Source of the DNA: Microvirga lotononidis
Lineage (GTDB): Bacteria > Pseudomonadota > Alphaproteobacteria > Rhizobiales > Beijerinckiaceae
Reading direction: 5' to 3'
NCBI RefSeq assembly: GCF_034627025.1
Contig: NZ_CP141048.1
Span: forward strand, 3,484,001-3,548,000
DNA length: 64,000 nt
Position numbers and translations under genes: made by a program. Below, piece by piece: positions 55,476 through 64,000 of the stretch. Position 1 is the first letter of the stretch, and every line of letters starts with the position of its first letter. The notes beneath the pieces were generated by a model. That model worked only from the letters and a program-made list of their open reading frames with translations. It did not search any database and was not told the DNA's origin.

Positions 55476-55981
55476 TTAGCTTTCGCCGGCTCCTGAGCCG
55501 TGCGCCAGTGGCGAAGGGCTTATCCGCACAGCATATTCCTGCGGCGTTCGGTTTCCAAGCGCCATGTGAGGACGGCTCTCATTGTAGTCCCTCCGCCAAG
55601 CCTCGATGATCCGCTTGGCCTCCGCTGCCCGACCTCGATCGCCAGCCTCTCGCGCGTGAACACGTCCATCACCGTCAGAGCCCGAAACGTCTGGCCGGTG
55701 CTGAGCGCACCGTGAACGAAATCGACGCTCCAGCCCTCGCGCTCGAGCAGGATGTGGACGCGCCGGTAGCCATAGCCCACCCGCGTGCGCACGATCTCAT
55801 GCATGCGCTGGCGCAGCTCGAGACGTGGATCCCCGATCAGCGGCTTGCGCTGGGTCGACCGATGCTGACGGATCAGGGCGCGGGCCCGCCGCTCGCTGTA
55901 GCCGTGGGACGCTTGCACGTAGCGCACCACCTGCTTCCGGAGCGCCACGATCTGCTCGACCGAGAAGCGCTTCTTGCGCAT
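55476..55981 (-). pseudogene. IS3-family transposase remnant with internal deletions
   Basis: An OrfA start (MRKKRFSVEQIVALRKQ) is fused directly to OrfB pieces: GYSERRARALIRQHRSTQRK, then ELRQRMHEIVRTRVGYGYRRVHILLEREGW, then a jump to DFVHGALSTGQTFRALTVMDVFTRE, then, after a frameshift, AKRIIEAWRRDYNESRPHMALGNRTPQEYA to a stop at 55476. The catalytic-core order is recognisable but most of OrfA and part of the DDE domain are missing. It is a non-functional relic. Confidence 0.8.
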
Positions 55982-56058
55982 GACAAGCCTCCCTGAGCCC
56001 CCAAGGAAATTTGCCGGCCAGACTAACACAGCGGCTGGACCACTTCGCCGGTGTCACC

Positions 56059-57181
56059 TCAGGATAAGGCTCCCCACAGCAGCGGGACGGGATCATCCCA
56101 TGCGATAGCTGATTTGGCCTCGCAACGCAGAGTCCAGAGCAACCAGGTGAAGGTCGGTATTCCGCACGCCCGCGCAGCGCGTACGTCCTCCCAGGGTTTA
56201 CGCCAGCGCACACCAGCGCGGGCGGTTCTTCCCGGTGGCCGCGGCAGCCCCGCCAGATCGGCATAGACTAGGCGGGCATGTTTACTCCCGCTATAGCCCC
56301 AAGGTGATGCCAAAGGCTAAAACGCGGGTTGATCTCCAAGAGATGAAGTTCTCCGTTCGGCTCTCGTTTGAAGTCGAGTTTTGCAACGCCGCGCAGGCCG
56401 ATCTTTTGTACGATGTCTCGTCCCAGCGCCCTCACGTCAGCGCAATCGGTTGTCTCGAGAGCTGTGCTATGGCCGCAGGATAAAGGAAATGTGCGGATCT
56501 TGCGCCCAGTGAACTCGGCCGCAGTAGCGTTCGTTTGATCGACATAGACGTGATAACTCTCGATGCGACTTTCCGGACCGGGGATGGCTTCTTGTACCAT
56601 CAGGTCCAGAACGACCGCAGCCAATCGGGGCCAGAGTTTCTTCAGGTCTTCCGCAGTGTTGACTATTAACGCCTTGCCTGATGCCTCGATGGACGCCCAG
56701 GATCCCCTATGCTGATTGGGCTTGATGACGACCGGAAATCTTAGTTCACTATCGGAGGGTCTGCTGCTAGACGCGTTGATAAGGAACGCGGCCGGGACTG
56801 GAAGGCCCAGACGGACGGCGAGTTCCTGAAATCGCGCCTTGTTGGTAAGATCCTCGACTGTCGCCGAGTCTGCGATGACAAAGCGAAAAACCTACGCGAG
56901 TTGCTCTCGGTGACGGGAGATGAGAAGCAGTCGGGAACCCCTTCATAGAATAGCGCCGTCGGCTCTCGTTGCGCCGCACCGAAACGCAGCAGAGCCTCGA
57001 TTCTGGCATCGGCATTGGTTTCGTCCTCCTCCCATGAGGCGGTCCTGCAAACGAACCGTGAGTGGAGAACCGGATGGCCATGGGGCGCAGCCACCGCACA
57101 ACGAATGCCCGCTAAGCCAAGCGGACGCACGAGGTCCATATTTCCCATGACGCAGGCTCGAATTGTAGGATGGGTCCACAT
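56059..57181 (-). pseudogene. ATP-grasp family gene, broken by frameshifts and a stop
   Basis: The first piece (57181 to ~56930) reads THPTIRACVMGNMDLVRPLG, then VAAPHGHPVLHSRF and PTALFYEG. It continues in another frame with a TAG inside it (LLLISRHREQLA, stop, VFRFVIADSATVEDLTNKARFQELAVRLG) and on through FPVVIKPNQHRGSWASI, GVAKLDFKREPNGELHLLEINPRF and LWHHLGAIAGVNMPA. A one-base change then shifts to LVYADLAGLPRP...WTLRCEAKSAIAWDDPVPLLWG and a stop. The E-x-N-P-R motif and KLDF are ATP-grasp metal and phosphate sites. The intact family ligates carboxylates to amines, often in polysaccharide or peptide tailoring. Confidence 0.82.
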
Positions 57182-57389
57182 CCTTATCTCGGTGCAGCGC
57201 GTTTGACCTGTGTTAACGGACAAGTTTTTGAATAATAGTTGCCCAATATAAGATGAAATCCGATCAAATGTGCCACGTATTTATCCTTTATCCCAATGTA
57301 TTAAGTTATTAATGGATTATAGTATCGAATACTAAATAAATATATACGAAATTAATCATGATGTTAATGAGCTTATTGGGCAAAAACTT

Positions 57390-57515
57390 TAATATAGAGT
57401 GCGCATTATTTGTATAAGGCGTGGATTAGGCTGATCTATTTGTTCGTATTGCCAAATTAAACTTGGCAGTGCGATGAGGCGCAACTTTATTGAAGTAATG
57501 CGCCTCTTTGTGTTG
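57390..57515 (+). ncRNA. Candidate small RNA with tandem hairpins and terminator
   Basis: A TATAGA box at 57392-57397 precedes a stretch containing TGCCAAATTAAACTTGGCA (stem 57450-57468) and then a terminator-type hairpin at 57476-57506. No ORF is visible. The evidence is only structural. Confidence 0.3.
57476..57514 (+). terminator. Rho-independent terminator in the AT-rich region
   Basis: The stem GAGGCGCA (57476-57483) pairs with TGCGCCTC (57499-57506), with a 15-nt loop, then TTTGTGTT. No protein gene on the plus strand ends before it. Confidence 0.6.
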
Positions 57516-57884
57516 CATCGACGAATTTTCGTGACGCGTCCTGTTCACCGGCACGAGATTAAGATTGCCTAGTAATTTACCCCAAAGGTCGGCTAATGGC
57601 CCCCTTGAGACGTTGTCTCAGCGTGCCGTCTTCGATCACCTCAAGTCGCGACGGCCGCATCGATATCGATGAGGGCTGTTCATCACTGCGGTAAGCGGCG
57701 CTGATACCGAAATGGCGGCAAAATTGTCTAGGGTAGGACGTGATCGGCCAATGGATGGAGACGGAAGCCGCTTCTGCGGGCCAATCCAAACAGCTACGCT
57801 GAGGCTGTCAGCATGGCATGGGCACAACCGTTGAGCTGGCCGTCGGCCGATCATAGGGTGTCCAGAGGATGAGGAGGATGAGGG

Positions 57885-58745
57885 ATGAAGCGGGTTCTTG
57901 TGACAGGTGGGAGCGGGAAGACGGGCCGGGCGTGCGTCCGCGATCTTCTTGAACATGGCTATGAGGTCATCAACGTGGATGCGATCGGCCCGGGTGAGGC
58001 GCTCTGCCCCTTCGTCGAGGCAGACCTGACCGACTTTGGCGAAGCCCTGGAGGCTCTCTCGGAAGTCGACTCGCGACATAAGGGTGTGGACGCTGTTGTG
58101 CATCTGGCGGCCATTCCGGCACCGGGACGACATACCAACGCCGTAACCTTCAGGAACAACATTCTCAGCACGTACAATGTCTTTGAGGCGGCACGGAAGC
58201 TTGCAATCCGTAACCTTGTCTGGGCCTCAAGCGAAACGGTCCTCGGCCTGCCGTTCGACGAACGTCCCCCGTACGCCCCTCTCGATGAGGATTATCCGGC
58301 GCGCCCGGAGACAGCCTACTCGCTGTCAAAGTTCCTTGGCGAGGAAATGGCGCAGCAATTCTGCCGCTGGGATCCTGATCTGAAGATCATCGGCCTGCGC
58401 TTTTCCAACGTTATGGAGCCGGCCGATTACGCGCGCTTTGCCTCGTTTGAAGCAGATCCGCAATCGCGGAAGTGGAACTTGTGGGGCTACATCGACGCGC
58501 GGGATGCGGCACAGGCTGTCCGGAAGGCTCTTGAGGCATCGCTCAAAGGCGCCGAGGTGTTCATCATTGCCAATGCCGACACCGTGATGACGCGGCCGAA
58601 CTCGGAACTTATGGCGGAGTTCTACCCGGACGTTGCTTTCACGAGGGAGGTCGAGCCGAACGAAACGCTCCTCTCGATTGGGAAGGCGCGACGGCTTCTG
58701 GGATACGAGCCGCGTTACGGCTGGCGCACGGCGTCGTCAAGCTAG
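57885..58745 (+). CDS. NAD-dependent epimerase/dehydratase (extended SDR)
   Basis: The 286-aa protein has MKRVLVTGGSGKTGRACVRD (GxxGxxG-type NAD site with GGSGKTG), VVHLAAIPAPG, VWASSETVLG for the catalytic Ser region and AYSLSKFLGEEMAQQ giving the YxxxK pair. LRFSNVMEPADY and WGYIDARDAAQAV are typical of sugar or uronate dehydrogenase-like SDRs. Substrate is unknown. AGGATGAGGAGGATGAGGG upstream provides strong ribosome sites. It is isolated between the AT-rich tract and the secretion genes. Confidence 0.85.
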   Translation: MKRVLVTGGSGKTGRACVRDLLEHGYEVINVDAIGPGEALCPFVEADLTDFGEALEALSEVDSRHKGVDAVVHLAAIPAPGRHTNAVTFRNNILSTYNVFEAARKLAIRNLVWASSETVLGLPFDERPPYAPLDEDYPARPETAYSLSKFLGEEMAQQFCRWDPDLKIIGLRFSNVMEPADYARFASFEADPQSRKWNLWGYIDARDAAQAVRKALEASLKGAEVFIIANADTVMTRPNSELMAEFYPDVAFTREVEPNETLLSIGKARRLLGYEPRYGWRTASSS

Positions 58746-59203
58746 GACCTACCACTTGGGCAGCATCGCAGATCCGTGTTGACGCTGTTGGTGTTGTCAG
58801 AGATTGGCATACGCCAGTCGTTTTCCTTGTGGCTGCTCTAGCCTCAGGTCCGGACCTCGATCCCTAACAGGCAGTAGCCTCCGAGGCGGCTCAATGGCGG
58901 GTCGCCTCAGGCGGCCAGATCTGGCTCTGTCGCGAATTTTCAATGAGGACATAAGGATGGTTATTCTACCTGCAGGGCTCACCAAGCCAGCTTGTCGAAT
59001 TGCTCGACGAGAGGAAGCGGTCGATTGCAGGCACGCTTCGCCGGCCCTTTGCGCATTATGTGACCATCTCGATACCACTCAAGATCACTTGAGCGGATGC
59101 AGTTGACTTGAAGTCAAGGATCGGCCGGTCGGTCCGGGACCCAGTCACACATCTCCAAGGTTGATCCATGCCGAATAAGGTGGATCATTGCGGTCCAAAG
59201 ATC
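58746..59203. other. Intergenic region, convergent gene ends
   Basis: 458 bp between the SDR gene and the HlyD gene. Short frames exist (for example one ending ERKRSIAGTLRRPFAHYVTI near 59090), but I cannot assign any to a family. No RNA or repeat is seen. Confidence 0.4.
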
Positions 59204-60571
59204 TCAGAGTTCCCGGAGACTGCGCCGCCAGACGTCGGTGAAGGGCTTGATCAGATATTGTACCAACGTCTGTTGGCCAGTGACGATCAAGACCTCCGCC
59301 GGCATCCCGGGCACCAATTCGATCGATGAACCAATTTGCTTCACTTGCTCGCGATCAACTTCTACACGGGCGAGATAATAGGGCTGGCGTGTACTCTCAT
59401 CGACGAGACGGTCGGCGGAAACGGATCTGACGGAGCCCGAGATCCGCGGCGTGGTGCGGTTGGAATAGGCGAGCAAGTGGACTTGCGCTCGGAGGCCCGT
59501 GTGGACGACATCGATATCGTTCGGCGAGATGCGGGCGTCGATCAACAGCAAGTCGTCCGAAGGAACGACATCCATGATCGGCTCGCCTCTCTGGACGACT
59601 CCACCTTCAGTTTTGAAGCGAAGATTTACGACTTTGCCTGCGACAGGTGACCTGATGACCGTGCGATTGAGAATGTCCTTGCTGGCTGAAAGGCGCTCGT
59701 TGGTTGCCGCCAGTTCGATGCGAACCTGGTCAAGCTGCGTTGAGATCTGGTCGGCACGCTCCGCATCGAAGGCCGAAATTTGAAGCTCTGCTTCTCCGAT
59801 CTGCTGCCTGACCCTGGCGATGTTGCCGACGTACTCGCCCTTTCGGCCGAGGATCTCCGCTTGCATGCGTTGCAGACGAAGCAATTCAGGTTTCGGCAAA
59901 ATGCCTTTCCGCTGAAGCTGCTCTTTTCCTTCGACTTCTTCGTTGAGCAATTCGAACTGACGCGTGGTGCTCTGAACCTGAGCCTGCAACCCAGTGATCT
60001 GTTCCTGATATTGTTCGATGCGTTGCTGGAGAACTCGTACTCGCGACCGATGCATGGCGTGTCTGGTTCTTAGCAGTTGCCGCTGACCCTCAAGCACTTT
60101 GACGAGACCCGGGTCGCTCATGGCGTCGCGCAGCTCGGCTGGTAATTCGATATCGTCTCGCCCCGCACTTTCGGCCAGCAGGCGTGCGCGGGTCACCAGC
60201 AAGGTCCGGTTCTGCTCCAGCAATGTCTCGTATGTCGCGCGCGGCTGAATGCTGGACAAGTTCACGAGGGGCTGTCCAACGCCGACCGTATCGCCGTCGC
60301 GGACCATCAGCGTCTCGATTATTCCCCCCTCCAGATGCTGAATGGTTTTGCGGCTCCCGTCCGGGCTGATGATTGCAGGAGCGGACGCACCGCCGGCAAT
60401 CGGAACAAGGGATCCGCACGCGCCAAAGACCAGCAGGAAGCTCGTTGTCAGAATGAGACCTGCGCGTGACGGCCCCCGAAGGCCCCTCTGAAGCACGGCC
60501 CGGTCCTCTACGGCTGTCGGGAACCGATCTCGACCTCCTTCGATGACTCTCAGTGCCTGGCTTTGGGTCAT
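59204..60571 (-). CDS. Type I secretion membrane fusion protein (HlyD/PrsE family)
   Basis: The protein is 455 aa from ATG 60571, overlapping the ABC gene stop (ATGA). It has one N-terminal transmembrane helix (AGLILTTSFLLVFGACGSLV), a lipoyl-like half (RKTIQHLEGGIIETLMVRDGDTVGVGQPLV), a long coiled coil (~125-290), the second lipoyl half and a beta barrel (NRTVIRSPVAGKVVNLRF; LVPGMPAEVLIVTGQQT). It links the inner-membrane ABC exporter to an outer-membrane TolC-type channel, which is not encoded in the window. Confidence 0.93.
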   Translation of the reverse strand: MTQSQALRVIEGGRDRFPTAVEDRAVLQRGLRGPSRAGLILTTSFLLVFGACGSLVPIAGGASAPAIISPDGSRKTIQHLEGGIIETLMVRDGDTVGVGQPLVNLSSIQPRATYETLLEQNRTLLVTRARLLAESAGRDDIELPAELRDAMSDPGLVKVLEGQRQLLRTRHAMHRSRVRVLQQRIEQYQEQITGLQAQVQSTTRQFELLNEEVEGKEQLQRKGILPKPELLRLQRMQAEILGRKGEYVGNIARVRQQIGEAELQISAFDAERADQISTQLDQVRIELAATNERLSASKDILNRTVIRSPVAGKVVNLRFKTEGGVVQRGEPIMDVVPSDDLLLIDARISPNDIDVVHTGLRAQVHLLAYSNRTTPRISGSVRSVSADRLVDESTRQPYYLARVEVDREQVKQIGSSIELVPGMPAEVLIVTGQQTLVQYLIKPFTDVWRRSLREL

Positions 60572-62421
60572 TGTGCACACCTAGTATGTTCTGGGGCTTC
60601 GGAGCTAACGGCTGACATGGAAGGCGTTCCGACCACGGAAACTCCCTCGGGAGTTTCGGCGCCGTCGACTGCGGCACCCGAGGGTTTGTGCATCGGAACC
60701 GTTCCCGATCTGCCGTTCGTCGCGGCAAGTCCACGTAATGTTTGAAGGATCTGTTCGCGTGGCCCAAAGAGCTCGAGACGGCCATCTTTCAGAAGGAGGA
60801 TCTTATCGGCCTGGGCCAAGGTAGAAGGACGGTGGCCGACAATAATAAGAGCTGTGCCTTGCATCTTCAGCTCGTGAAGAGTTGCCGCCAGAGCCGACTC
60901 CCCGGCTTGGTCGAGATTGGCATTGGGCTCGTCAAGGACGATCAGACGTGGGCTGCCGTAAACGGCCCTGGCGAGTCCTAGGCGCTGGCGTTGCCCGCCC
61001 GAAAGGCCGGCCCCGCCGTCCCCGATCTGCGTCTCGTATCCCTGCGGAAGATGTTGGATCAGCTCATGGGCATGGGCCATCATGGCCGCCTCGACGACAG
61101 CCTGATCGTCGACCTGCCCCATCCGAGCAATATTTTCGCGTATGGTGCCGGCGAAGAGCTCGACGTCTTGCGGCAAGTATCCGATGAACTCACCAAGTTG
61201 GCTCTGATCCCAGTGGTCAATCTGCGACCCGTCGATCCGGATCTGCCCGGAAGAGGGCATCGCAGTGCCAACCAGCAGACGGCAAAGAGTGCTCTTTCCC
61301 CCGGCCGATGGCCCAATCACCGCCACGGCTTCTCCCGGCTCGACCGCAAACGAGATGTTTCGCAGGACGGCTCGCCGATCTTGCGGCAACACATAGGTGA
61401 TATTCTCGACGGCCAGGCGCCCCATTGGCGCGGGAAGGCGCGTCCTGGCGACTTGAGCCGTCGCGTTCTGCAGACGCTGCTTGAGGCGTCCATAGGCAAT
61501 TCGAGCGGAGGAAAAGCCGCGCCAGACCGACATGGCCAGCTCGACCGGCGCAAGAGCACGGCCGAGGAGGATCGACCCGGCGATCATTGCTCCCGGTGAT
61601 AGCTCGCCTCGGAGAACGAGCCATGCGCCCAATCCAAGCGCCGCGATCTGCACCAGAAAGCGAACGAACTTCGTCAGGCCCACCAGAACGCCGCCCAGTT
61701 CGGCCGAAGTACGGACCGCGCGTTGCGACGTCGCGTTCGTGACCTTCCACCGTTGGATTATGTCGGGAAGCATCCCCATGGCACAGACGACCTCGGCATT
61801 GCGAATGGCTGCTTCCGCCTGCTGAGTTGCCGAGATCTGGGCGAGATTGGCCGTGAGATTGGGTTTGCGTGTCAGGAGGTCATTGGCGACAGTCAGTCCG
61901 AAGAGAATAATGGCGGAGCAAAGGGCCAGTGTTCCGAGAACGGGGTGGAGCATCCAGATCAGGATCACGAAAACCGGGACCCAGGGTGCATCAAAGAACA
62001 CCGTCAGTCCCTGGGTCGCGATGAAGCTCTGGATCTGGCTCAGGTCCCGCAATGGCTGGGCACCCGCACTATCGCCGAGAAGGCGAGCATTGACGCCGTG
62101 CGTGAGCAATACTGGGCCCAGCCGGTCATACAGCCAGCAGCCGATCCTGACCGTGACCGCCGAGCGGAGTGCCTCCAGAGCACCGAGAAGGAGGAGAGCT
62201 ACCGCGGCGAGGCCTGTGAGCGTCACCAGGGTTTCAATATGACCAGTCGTCAGCACCCGGTCGTAGACCTGGAGCATATAGATGGGCTGTGTCAGCAGCA
62301 GCATGTTGATGATGACGCTGAACAGAGCCATGATCCAGAACGCTGACCGGCAAGCCGACAGGGCTTGATCGAGTTCCGTGTCCCGTCGTGTCGGCTGTGT
62401 AGTGCTGGCCTGCAGCGTCAT
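60568..62421 (-). CDS. Type I secretion ABC exporter (PrsD/HlyB-like permease-ATPase)
   Basis: The protein is 617 aa from ATG 62421 (GGGAAGCGGGA upstream). It lacks a C39 peptidase domain. The membrane domain (~25-300) has six helices (IMALFSVIINMLLLTQPIYM, VALLLLGALEALRSAVTVRI, DAPWVPVFVILIWMLHPVLG). The ATPase domain has GPSAGGKSTLCRLL (Walker A), LSGGQRQRLGLARAVYG (signature) and LIVLDEPNANLD (Walker B). It is the PrtD/PrsD type that exports RTX proteins with C-terminal signals. The RTX gene starting beyond 64 kb ends only 188 bp upstream and is the probable substrate. Confidence 0.94.
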   Translation of the reverse strand: MTLQASTTQPTRRDTELDQALSACRSAFWIMALFSVIINMLLLTQPIYMLQVYDRVLTTGHIETLVTLTGLAAVALLLLGALEALRSAVTVRIGCWLYDRLGPVLLTHGVNARLLGDSAGAQPLRDLSQIQSFIATQGLTVFFDAPWVPVFVILIWMLHPVLGTLALCSAIILFGLTVANDLLTRKPNLTANLAQISATQQAEAAIRNAEVVCAMGMLPDIIQRWKVTNATSQRAVRTSAELGGVLVGLTKFVRFLVQIAALGLGAWLVLRGELSPGAMIAGSILLGRALAPVELAMSVWRGFSSARIAYGRLKQRLQNATAQVARTRLPAPMGRLAVENITYVLPQDRRAVLRNISFAVEPGEAVAVIGPSAGGKSTLCRLLVGTAMPSSGQIRIDGSQIDHWDQSQLGEFIGYLPQDVELFAGTIRENIARMGQVDDQAVVEAAMMAHAHELIQHLPQGYETQIGDGGAGLSGGQRQRLGLARAVYGSPRLIVLDEPNANLDQAGESALAATLHELKMQGTALIIVGHRPSTLAQADKILLLKDGRLELFGPREQILQTLRGLAATNGRSGTVPMHKPSGAAVDGAETPEGVSVVGTPSMSAVSSEAPEHTRCAQ

Positions 62422-62608
62422 TCCCGCTTCCCCATAACTTCGACAGACAATAGGTTGGATCGATGGCGACCTTGAATCCGGCTCGTGGCAAACGATGGTG
62501 AGCGCCATGCCTAGGGCGCATTGCGCTGGAAGCGATTAATGCCTCGCGCGGGCCATGGCATGCATGAATGGCGGCGATGGTACGCACACATGCCATGGCT
62601 GTTCATGG

Positions 62609-64000
<1,392 letters not shown>

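Larger units (their letters stand above)
57182..57884. other. AT-rich non-coding region
   Basis: About 700 bp without a supported gene. The stretch 57220-57520 is far more AT-rich than the rest of the window, consistent with acquired DNA or a promoter/ncRNA zone. 57520-57884 returns to normal GC with a few short frames lacking coding character. Confidence 0.5.

Noticed and set aside
57577..57789. 70-codon minus frame as an IS remnant
   Set aside because: I could not match it to any transposase motif; left as unassigned non-coding DNA.

Overview
The window is GC-rich alphaproteobacterial DNA, most likely Hyphomicrobiales and possibly a Microvirga/Methylobacterium-like genome. Evidence for this is the hut cluster with the HutF/HutG (formylglutamate) route, a GTTC-N7-GTTC type SOS box, PrsD/PrsE-like type I secretion genes, DUF1127, and palindromic intergenic repeats of the kind common in that order. 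The genus is a guess.

Region 1 (1-10.7 kb) is an accessory, defence-like island. It holds a Vsr endonuclease, a GIY-YIG nuclease gene cut in two by an IS5-family element that carries an AraC/GyrI-domain regulator as passenger, an endonuclease/exonuclease/phosphatase protein, and a likely operon of ATPase, HNH nuclease (Septu PtuA/PtuB-like) and DUF2235 hydrolase. A frameshifted IS630 transposase, a ParB-like protein and a decayed IS630 remnant follow.

Region 2 (10.7-19.4 kb) is a secreted-protein locus read leftward: a 593-aa RTX/cadherin-like protein, then four tiny one-helix, cysteine-bearing proteins in an alternating B-A-B-A paralogue pattern with 1-nt spacing, then a 1738-aa RTX protein with a novel-looking N-terminus and a tryptophan-rich repeated C-terminus. 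I found no described system matching this layout.

Region 3 (19.5-32.8 kb) has small ORFs, a secreted collagen-like protein, an ABC transporter of the nitrate/sulfonate/taurine type and the complete histidine-utilisation cluster (hutIHGUD leftward, hutFC rightward). A 12-bp palindrome present twice between hutI and hutF recurs exactly in front of the transporter, which ties the transporter to the HutC regulon.

Region 4 (32.9-55.4 kb) is mostly housekeeping: trans-sulfuration (a CBS-domain cystathionine beta-synthase and a gamma-lyase/synthase), an FMN reductase, galE, a DoxX protein, a LolA-like protein, purC, a Gly/His-repeat secreted protein, tyrS, tRNA-Leu(TAA), an FAD monooxygenase, small zinc/Cys proteins, an amidohydrolase, a BTAD/FlgO/TPR regulator, DUF4142 and a di-haem cytochrome. 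Intergenic regions carry palindromic repeats, a 93-bp dispersed repeat pair and an SOS-controlled promoter with no obvious target.

Region 5 (55.4-64 kb) opens with decayed DNA (an IS3 remnant, an ATP-grasp pseudogene and an AT-rich tract with hairpins). It then has an SDR epimerase, a type I secretion ABC/HlyD pair and, running off the window end, an RTX protein that is probably its substrate. These exporters may also serve the RTX proteins of region 2 (inference).
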